Positions 1-7,676 of a stretch of DNA of 14,383 bases are shown one piece after another; the stretch's first letter is position 1; every line of letters starts with the position of its first letter. Origin of the DNA: Irineochytrium annulatum (taxonomy: Eukaryota; Chytridiomycota; Chytridiomycetes; Chytridiales; Chytridiaceae); NCBI GenBank assembly GCA_027600665.1, contig JADGJL010000755.1, positions 1-14,383 of the forward strand, in the 5' to 3' direction. The notes beneath the pieces were generated by a model. The model was not told where the DNA came from and searched no databases. It was given only the letters and a program-made list of their open reading frames with translations. The position numbers were made by a program, and so were the translations under genes.

Positions 1-2359
1 CCCACCTCCTTCGCCCCCTCCTCCTCCTCCTTCCTCTTCCTCTCCTCCTCCTCCGCCTCCTTGATGGCCCTCCGCACGTCATAAACCCTCTTCTTCCGGA
101 CTTGCTTTAACCGCTCGGCGTCCCGAGCGCGGAGGTGCTCGGATCGGTAGGGAGCAATCTGTTTAAGGCCGACGAGGCGGTTCAGGGAAGAGTCGGGGGC
201 CAGGAGGATCTCGGCTGGCGTGAGGCCGAAGGTGTCGGCGGGGACTTGACGGTATTTGAAGCGGGTCGGGAGGTCGCCGATCTGTGCAGAAGATGACGTG
301 TGAGAAAATGAGATGGGAGAGAAGAAAGGGATGAACGTACCATATCCTCGTAGTCAAGCTGGTAGACCTCGTCTAGGTATTCCTCAAGACTCATCTTCCC
401 CTTCTTCTGTTGTTGGAGCGCCTTCCGCTTCTCCTTGCGCCCCTTCTTCTTCTTCCGCCCCTCCTTCTCCGGCGGCTCCTCCCCGTATTTCGACCCGCCA
501 GGAAGATAATCCGCATCCATCAAAAAGTCCTCCTCCGCCGGCGCTTCCGCGTCCGCTTCAACGATGTTGTCTTCGCCATCCTGAGGAGCAGGGTGATCCT
601 CCAACCGCTCCTTTACCCGCACCTTACCAATACCCGTCCGCGGCGCGCCGACGACAAGCCCGTCAATGTCAAACTCCTCCTCATCGCCAAACACGCCCGC
701 CACAGCCTCGTCCTCCTCCCCCTCCACACCCGACAGCAGCGCCTCATCCTCCCCCTCCATATCCTCATCGCCGCCAACATCGTCCTCGAACTCCGGCTTA
801 ACCCCATCATCCCCCATGGCGTAGTACTCCTCATCAAACTTCTCCTTCATCATCCTGTCGAACGCGTCCGGGTCAAACTCCCCCTCCAAGTCAAGGCCCT
901 CCATCATCTTTCTATCCACGCCCGCAACTTCGGACACGCGCAGGATCCGGCGCGCAAGCTCGTCCTTCTTCAGGTTCTTGAGCCTCTTCAGCTCCTCGGC
1001 CTGACGGACCTTCTCCTCAGCCTTGCGCTCCTTGACGGCGGCGCGGGCGTCGGAACGGCGGGTGTCCTTGCGGCGAAGGGCGTTCGGGAGATCACGGGGA
1101 TAGGTCGTGATGGCGTCGCCGCCCCTATGGACGAACGTGAGCTTCTGTATAACAAACGCAACGACAACAGATCGTGTGAACACTTACTCCTCCTCGAACC
1201 GAAAATTATACGTTTTCTCAAACGCATCCATCTCATCATCCTTCTCCTCGTCAATATGCTCCTCCCTTACAATCTCATCATAGCTCGGCAGCTTCTTGTC
1301 CTCCTTCTCAACCCAACCCTTGTTCAAAATATACTCCATCAAGAACTTTTCATTGGGGTCCACATCCTCCGCAACTTCGCCGCCCCCTTGCTTCCGAAGC
1401 GCCTTGACCTCTTTGATCCCCTGCACGCCATCTACGGCCATGTTTTCCAACAAAAAGTTCTTGTATTCCTCCTCGTCCTCATCGGCCTCCTCCTTCGTCC
1501 GCTCCCGCTTTGATAAAAACCCGTCGTCCTCATCCTCCTCGCCTTCGTCCCCGCCCAGCGCCCGCCGGAACTCCTCGCGCAGCTGTTCCTGCTCCTCCAC
1601 GAGCGTTGGCTTCGGCGGTTCTGGCGCGTCGTCGTCGTTCTCCTCCTCGTCCGAGCCGTCGTCGCCATCAACCTCAGCTTTCATCTTCGCTAGGATCCGC
1701 TCGCGTTGCTGATCACGCAGCGTCACAGGTTTCGGCACGGCCTTGAGGGCCTTTCGCTTCTCGTCCCAGCGTGCCTTGGCCTCCTCCATCTCCTTCTCTA
1801 CGGACAACATATAAGCCAAACGACTCCAGCTGACAACTAACATAGGAACAAACAAACCATCGAAGAAGTTCACTGTCGGATCGTACACCTCGGGCTTGCG
1901 CGCCCGGATGAGGCCGATCGTCCGCATAATCTGGGCGTCGACCTCGGCCGTCACGAGCTCCCCGTCCTCGTCCTCCTCGACTTCGGACTCGTCGTCGTCC
2001 GATTCCTCCAGCAGCGTCTTGCCGTATTTCTCCTCCACTGATTGCAACCGACGTCAGCAAAGGGCGCAGTGGAAGGGGAAGGTAACTGATAACTCACGCC
2101 TTCTTGCCTCCTCGGCCCGCTTCTTCTCCTCGTACTGCTGAGCAAAGAGCTCGTTCACGGATAAGGAAGCGGATGGGTATGCCGGTCCGTCGCCCTCCCC
2201 GCCGTCCTCGTCGTCGAAAATGTTCTTCCGCTGCCGCTTGGAAGACCCAGCGGCCGGATGATCGGCGTCCTCGGGGACAGGGACAGGGACCATGTTCGGG
2301 TTGAACGCCGGGTCCTCGGCCTTGCGCTTCTTCGCCGCCTTCTTCGCCTTCGAGCTCAT
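1..2359 (-). CDS. KRI1: Kri1-like ribosome biogenesis protein (3' end cut by window edge)
   Basis: Kri1 is a nucleolar protein that yeast needs for 40S subunit assembly, acting with Krr1. Exons on the minus strand: 2359-2098, 2037-1858, 1797-1188, 1124-341 and 281-1 (open), giving about 705 residues so far. Introns are 60, 60, 63 and 59 bp, all GT-AG. The protein starts with a lysine-rich nuclear-targeting stretch and is full of acidic runs, as in the family. Family landmarks are visible: a VNFFDE block (about residue 148), YNFRFEE followed by ITTYPRDL and a basic helix near residues 345-385, an FDEEYYA block, and the Kri1 C-terminal block LDYEDMIGDLPTRFKYR across the last intron (residues 608-620). 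Only the basic tail is missing. The 1125-1187 intron was placed at the internal acceptor CATAG because it alone keeps frame and gives FRFEEEGGDAITTYPR. The 1798-1857 intron is stopless and 60 bp, so it is easily missed. It is head-to-head with LZTFL1. Confidence 0.93.
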
Positions 2360-2451
2360 CGTTCAAGGACCTCTCCAGTCCCTTTTCTTTCCTCAAAGAA
2401 AGATTTGACGGACATCGAGACTTCATTCACAGATCTCTCTCTCACAAAGCG
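2360..2451. promoter_or_regulatory. Short bidirectional promoter between KRI1 and LZTFL1
   Basis: Only 92 bp separate the two divergent start codons, so the 5' UTRs and core promoter elements of both genes must share this stretch or reach into the neighbouring gene. It holds CT-rich tracts on the plus strand (2372-2392 and 2432-2442) and no clear TATA box. That both genes use it is inferred from the geometry only. Confidence 0.6.
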
Positions 2452-3594
2452 ATGCAATCCCCAGCTCATCGCCAGGAGTACGTCGGCTACCTCAACCTGA
2501 TCCGTTCCCAGCGTCACCAGTCTATCCGGGAGCTTAAATGCGTAGTCCGCGAGATCCGCGACCGGCGGCTCTGCGAGGACACGTACAACAACGACGACGT
2601 TGGCGCGATCCTGGCTGAGTGCGAGCAGTCGCTGGCCGGGACATTCGAGTGTGAGATGATGCACCAGAGTCATCTGAACGTGCTGCTGATGCAGCAGTAC
2701 TTTGTGCAGGCGGACGCGAAGGGGATGAGGCTGGAGGGGAACATGGGGAAGCTGGAGGATCGGTGAGACTTTGGCACTCGCATGCGCGGATGGTGGGACT
2801 GAACCGACGCTAAGGGCGCTCTTGGAGGCTGCGAAGAGGTTTGAGGAGGACGTCTTTGCTGGGAAAGCGGCGCAGGTGTGAACTGCTTGACTGATCATCG
2901 TTGATTACTTCTGACAAGCCACAATAAGGAACCCACCCCAGCGCAGTCGAATGAGGAGCTTGTGGACAAGGTTCGTTCTGGCGGATGATCATTCGATTCT
3001 GAAGGTAATTCTTTTAGAACGACGAATCTGCCGAGAAGATAGCGGATCAGGCGCGGAGAATCAAGCAGCTGGAACAGCAGGTTCAGTTGCTCAAGCAAGA
3101 GGCCGCCGATAATCTTCGAAAGGTGCCTTGCTATAACATCTTTCATCATACTCACCGCCTCTTCAGTATAGCCAACCTGCATCACTACTATCATCAACCT
3201 CAAATCTTGCGTCTCGGGTACAAGGACTCCTTTCATCACTCGCGCCCATTTAACTGACACTGAAATTTACTTCTACCTACAGACGCCCCTCACCAAACCT
3301 CTCGCAAATCCCGCTACCGGCGCCCCGCCCGACAAAGCACTTCTTGTCAGTGGTTACGCCTTTCCTACTCCGCTCCTCCTTCTCACACCTCGTTCTCGAT
3401 AACAGGAAGAACTTAAAAATCTCCGAGCCCGCCTCTCGACGCTCGAATCCGACCTCAACGTCCGCTTGGACCGTTCAACGCCCGTCCAGGAGCTCCGGAG
3501 GATGATGAAGGTGAAGAACGACCGCGTGAGGGAGTATAGGGACCGGCTGGCCAAGTACGAGCCGGAGGTGCTGGGGGAGAAGGATGCGGAATGA
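2452..3594 (+). CDS. LZTFL1: LZTFL1-like BBSome regulator (coiled-coil ciliary protein)
   Basis: LZTFL1 (BBS17 in human) binds the BBSome and controls its movement in and out of cilia. Exons: 2452-2762, 2815-2875, 2929-2970, 3018-3122, a likely extra exon 3167-3217, 3283-3345 and 3406-3594. The product is 273 residues with the extra exon (256 without); the human protein is 299. N-terminal family features run through residues 1-104: a helical block with RLCEDTYNNDDV (human RLVEDTF.IDEV), NVLLMQQYFVQADAKGMRLE (human NVLLLRQLFAQAEKWYLKLQ) and LEDRALLE across the first splice (human LENRELLE). Coiled-coil heptads follow in exon 4 (about 150-170) and the last exon. The protein ends KNDRVREYRDRLAKYEPE, matching the human C-terminus KNDQIKDLRKRLAQYEPE. 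All splices keep frame with GT-AG ends. Presence of this gene implies a ciliated life stage. Confidence 0.92.
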
Positions 3595-3947
3595 GAATGT
3601 TGCGGGGTGACATTTAGCTGCATGCCTCAAATAATATGAGAAATGCGATAAAATAACGAGACTGAAAACGGGGACTTTTCTGACTCCTATTTTGTTTTAA
3701 AGCAATCTTAAATGAAGTGCATAGCAGAAGCAAAACACTTGTCCTAAGCCTGATGAAAGGGATACCAGCTTCGGCGAGGACACAACTCTGCACTGGAAAG
3801 TAACCTGGATTGACGTACCTCCTGCGACGGCAACGATCCGTCAGCAAACAGCCGAGCGCAACCACTGAGCGCGAATCTTAAGAGCCCGAGCCCGTCCTAG
3901 CAACCCCTTACCTCGATTGCCGCCATTCTCCGCCGCGATCACTTGCA
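3595..3947. other. Intergenic: LZTFL1 3' end to MBL-fold gene promoter
   Basis: About 350 bp between genes on the same strand. The left part is AT-richer (3615-3720), with ATAAAATAA at 3648-3656 as a possible polyadenylation region for LZTFL1. The right part (3880-3947) is CG-rich and probably holds the start region of the next gene. I see no credible coding exon, tRNA or repeat here. Confidence 0.5.
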
Positions 3948-4894
3948 ATGGCCGACTACCACAAAGCTCGCGAGATCACGCCCGGCTTCTTCAATATCCG
4001 CACGTCCTTCACCCGCCTGATGGGCATGCTCGACATCGGCACGCATATGTCCCTCCTCAAGCTCTCCTCGGGCAGATTCCTAATCATCGACACCGTCGAG
4101 CTGAACGACCAGTCCAAGGCCGAGATCGATCGCCTGACGAACAACGGGAAGTTGATCGAGGCCGTCATCGCGACGCACCCGTATCACACGCTTTACTTTC
4201 CGGCGTTCTATAGGCTGTACCCAAACGCGAAGTATTATGGGACACCGAGGCATCTGAAGGTGCAGCCCGAGATCCCTTGGTGGGTGTTGATTCACGCGCT
4301 TTCATTGGCCTACATGGAACGCTGATCATTGCGGTTGCATGCAGGGCCGGTGACGTGAACGAGGCTTCCGTCCGGAAGCTGTGGGAGCCTGAGGTTGAGA
4401 TGCGAATTCCGGAGGGCAGCGAGTTCGTCCACCCGTTGCCCGAGACGTCGAACCACTTCAACAACGTCTTTGTCTTCCACAAGGCGTCCCGCACGGTTCA
4501 CGTCGTGAGTATCTGTTTGCATTCCTCCACTGCCACCGCTGCTCACAGCCAGCTGGAATAGGATGACACGATCCTGATCTCCAACCAACCGGGCTTCCTC
4601 ATGCGCCTGATTGGTTTCAAGGAAGGCTCCATGATGTTCCACCCGTCCATGGCCGGCCCCGGGCTCCACCCGACCGAGGACGCACCCAAGAACTTTATCT
4701 GTTGGCTTGAGAAGATGATGAAGGACTGGGACTTTGACTCGATGGCGAGCGCTCACAATGGGTACATGGTGGGAGGCGCTAAGCAGCTCGTGGCGGAGAC
4801 GCTGGAGAAGGCTAAGCCGCAGCTGGCGAAGCTGAGCAAGAACAGGAGCCAGGATGTGGGCAGCTGGTCGATGGATGCTTGCGAGTGCGGTTGA
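3948..4894 (+). CDS. Metallo-beta-lactamase-fold protein with a non-canonical metal site
   Basis: Exons 3948-4279, 4345-4504 and 4562-4894, giving 274 residues; introns are 65 and 57 bp and both junctions keep frame (IPW-AGDVNE and TVHV-DDTIL). Fold cues: a strand pair SGRFLIIDTV (residues 41-50), a histidine site THPYHTLYFPAF (76-87), a conserved-looking YYGTPRH (96-102), NHFNNVFVFHKASRTVHVDD (147-166) that resembles the strand carrying the bridging aspartate, and AHNG (228-231) like the last MBL histidine. The classic HxHxDH motif is absent; in its place is HPYH (H77, H80). I recognise the type as an uncharacterised eukaryotic MBL-like or DUF4336-like family but cannot name a substrate. No signal peptide or membrane segment is visible, so it is probably cytosolic. 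The start ATG is followed by MADYHKARE; no in-frame upstream ATG was preferred. Confidence 0.85.
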
Positions 4895-5329
4895 GAGGGA
4901 CGCTTTCTTGTCTCCGTCTTACTTGGTTTTTGAATCACTCTCCAAACTTTATTGTTTTGGGTATCTTTTCATCTTGTCTTGGTCGCTTCTTGGACCCATT
5001 TGTGGATATCCTCTGAGGTTGGTTTGTTCGTCCCGAAATAAATTGTTGCCACGGTCATCATTTGTGGGACTTACGTTTGTCCGAAGATCAGATTGACTGA
5101 TAGATGTTTCCCGTCTAACATGCTGGAGACATCGCGGCGGTCTTGAATATCGTTGACTTGGGAAGTTTTGAGGCTTTACGAATAAGGAGAAATCGACGTT
5201 GTGAGTTCGGTAAGCCATTAGTAACGTTTGTAATGTGATGATGATAAAGAGGCTTTGCACGACCATGAAATCACAACGGCGGGTCGTCAATTCCGCTCAC
5301 TCTGCATTCATCTGCTCACTAGCTCGGCC
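4895..5329. other. Intergenic: MBL-fold gene 3' end to copper-fist gene promoter
   Basis: 435 bp without a supported exon. AATAAA at 5037-5042, about 140 bp past the preceding stop, is a plausible polyadenylation signal. The rest probably carries the promoter of the copper-fist gene. A single GCTG core lies near 5122; I do not see a convincing copper-response element (such as TTTGCTC). Short open frames here have no splice or homology support. Confidence 0.45.
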
Positions 5330-6924
5330 ATGATCGGCTTCTGCGGGAAGTCGTTCGCATGCTTAAAGTGTCAGGTACGGTGGTGTTCTCTGGGACGATG
5401 TCGGAGGATCCGGGGTTGTCGGAAGATCTTGGTTGGAGGGAGAGGCACAGCGACAGCAATCTAAATCCGTCCACCTCTTAGCGTGGCCACCGCGCCTCGT
5501 CATGCACTCATCACACCCGCCCGCTGTTTCCACTGTAAGCTGGGTATGTTCTGACATCGTCTAATCGTTTTTTTTTTTTTTTTAATACAGATATCCCGGC
5601 TCCGACAAGGAATTGCAAGCGGAAGGCTATGGGAAGACCTCCGTTGAAAGTAACCATCTTTCTGTGCTTATTCTTCTGTTGATTTATGCGCTGACTTTGT
5701 ATCTCAGTCCATCTCACCGACTCCATTGTCGTCATCATCCCCAACACCGACATCCCCCATATCGAGGCTCGCCGGCACGCGCCCCATGGCTGCGATCTCG
5801 TCGTCAATGCTACGTCCTCCAAATCCAAGGACGACGCGTCTGCGTCCGCGACCCCTACTACCATTCCCGCGACACTTGTCTCCATCACTCCTTTCGACCC
5901 CTCCCGCCTTGAGCCGGGGCAGAAGCGCAAACCCAGAAACTCGGCGGCGGCCACCGCCGCGACCGTCGGGACCGCCATCACGTCCGAGCCAGAGCAATTC
6001 GCGAGCGCGGCCACAACGGCGGCGCTGAGGCCGATCCTGCCGTGTACGAGAAAGAAGGCGGACGGGACGCCGGAAAGCTGTCCGGACAAGATTGCTGCCG
6101 TGGCACCGTCGGGGTGTTTGTCCAACTCCACCGCCGCTCTTGTTATGCAGGCTATGAGGGCGCCGGGCAATGGCGCGGAAGCTATGGTGACCGATGCAGG
6201 GGAGGTTATGATGGGAATATTGGGAACCGGTGATGGCGGTGTGGGCGGTGACGTGCAGACTTACACGAGGGTGCCTATAACCGGATCGGACTTCACCAGC
6301 AACGCGCCAGCCTTTGCGGCATACAATGGGGGATCTGTATACAACGGCGGAATCCAGCCTAGCGGCGCGGCAAGCCTTGGCTATCCCGTGAGCTCTAAAT
6401 ACTTGAACCACCATCTCCCCGTCAACGGCCATTCGATGCACGGCAGTCATCATTTGAACGGCGATAGCAACCCTCTCAGTGTGTCTGAGCTTCCGATGAA
6501 CGGCCTGCTCCCTCTCCCTGTGTCCTCTGCCTCTGCCATCCCCTCCCTTAACGCCCACCGGCACTCCTCCAATGTCCTCACCTCCTCCACGTCTCCGCCA
6601 TCCGCGACGTCCGGATCCTTCCCTTCCACCATTACATCGTTCCCTCCCCCATCCGCCGGCCCTTCATTGTTCCCTCCGTCCATCCTCCCGATCCCCATCC
6701 CCCAAATCCCAATCCCAGCACCCCACCTTCCGCATGACGAGGCCGCAGAAAAGATGGACCTGGTCCCCGTCGCCGGCGGGTTGCTTCCGCGGAAGCTGCT
6801 AGAAAGGTTACAAGCCAAGTATCCGAATCACGCGACAGATGAGCGGGAGGAGGACGGATTCCTCGGCGAGATTGCCATGCACCTGATGGCGGCCGATGTG
6901 TCCGGGGCTTTCGGGAGAGTGTAG
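5330..6924 (+). CDS. Copper-fist transcription factor, zinc module intact, remainder divergent
   Basis: Copper-fist proteins (Ace1, Mac1, Amt1, Cuf1) are fungal DNA-binding regulators of copper or iron genes. Exons: 5330-5374, 5482-5534, 5591-5649 and 5708-6924, 457 residues, introns 107, 56 and 58 bp. The first 33 residues align without gaps to the Ace1 N-terminus: C11, C14, C23 and H25 are the zinc ligands, with RGHR at 16-19 and RPL at 28-30, and Met1 is exactly where the family starts. After residue 33 the simplest splice gives YPGSDKELQAEG, not the family's KGRPxTQC. A GRP motif does exist in exon 3 but in another frame. No CxCx4-5CxCx2C copper cluster is present. Exon 4 is Ala/Ser/Pro-rich, with a basic patch PGQKRKPRN as a possible nuclear signal, a PIPIPQIPIPAP repeat, and a better-ordered C-terminal helix region (about 415-455). 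The zinc-module call is firm; the exon 2-3 junction is less so. Confidence 0.8.
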
Positions 6925-7676
6925 AGTTTAGGTGGAGGAGGCATTACGGGAAGGGTGCGGCGTAAATAAGATCTTAAGACGGCGAGTATGTCGAGCCGTA
7001 GCGTGGCTTTAAAGGGGGGTTTAGGATATCTGCTGACATATGGTTTGCTCTGACAAGTATCGGACGATGCGATGGGGCTTTATGCAACTTGATGCATGCA
7101 CCTACTCGATCATAGATGCCCTTATCAACGCTTTATTTTTTTTTGGCTCCAGCTGCCACCGTTCTTAATGCCCATGAAATGAAGTAAAAGTGACGTAGAA
7201 GCAAACCGGAGTTTTAAGTATGAGGACTTGTAATTACAATAGCGGAGAAAAAGGCAATCTTCTGACATCAATTGGTCCAGAAAACAAATAGCCAATTTAG
7301 TGTGCAAAAAAATGACTGAAGTAGAGAAGGACGAAAGACCAACCATGAGCGAACAAAACTGTACATTGTAAAAATAAGAAGCCAAAGAAGTGCCCAGCCT
7401 GATTAATGAGAAAAGGTGTACTACAACGACAGAATGACCAAGGTAAGCTAACAAAACCACGTGATGATAATGGGATGTAAATAAAGGAAGTAAGTGTTCT
7501 ATCAAGACTCGGTAAATAAAGTAAATTGACTTTTGTGGCGATAAGAGACCCAAAAAAACGATGATACCGTAAAACGATGATACCAAAATCGAGTTTAAGG
7601 GAGAAAAGTGGGAACGCCATTGAAGTGAATTACACAAGATCCAATACTGGGGTGCTGCAAATCCATTGAGCAAGTC
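6925..7676. other. A-rich intergenic region between convergent genes
   Basis: 752 bp between the ends of the copper-fist gene and the receptor gene. The plus strand is strongly A-rich and T-poor from about 7190 to 7620, unlike the GC-rich genes. It contains a 14-bp direct repeat (7555-7568 and 7571-7584) and a T run at 7136-7144. It probably holds the 3' UTRs of both genes. The long open frame on the minus strand here is discussed under findings; I do not call it a gene. Confidence 0.5.
7555..7584. repeat. 14-bp tandem direct repeat, two copies
   Basis: AAAACGATGATACC occurs at 7555-7568 and again at 7571-7584, separated by GT (16-bp period). It lies in the presumed 3' UTR of the receptor gene. 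It is most simply a replication-slippage duplication. Confidence 0.85.

Noticed and set aside
410..1513. Plus-strand open frame of 367 codons, leucine- and histidine-rich
   Set aside because: It is the antisense shadow of KRI1 acidic codons and runs across KRI1 introns. The minus strand has clear family motifs and correct splice sites.
5726..6028. Alternative plus frame in copper-fist exon 4, Ser/Pro/Arg-rich
   Set aside because: Third-position GC and the open frame to 6924 both favour the other frame; this one stops at 6028.
5704..6564. Minus-strand open frame of 286 codons
   Set aside because: It lies opposite exon 4 of the copper-fist gene. Codon use supports the plus frame, and the minus product is low-complexity with no recognisable domain.
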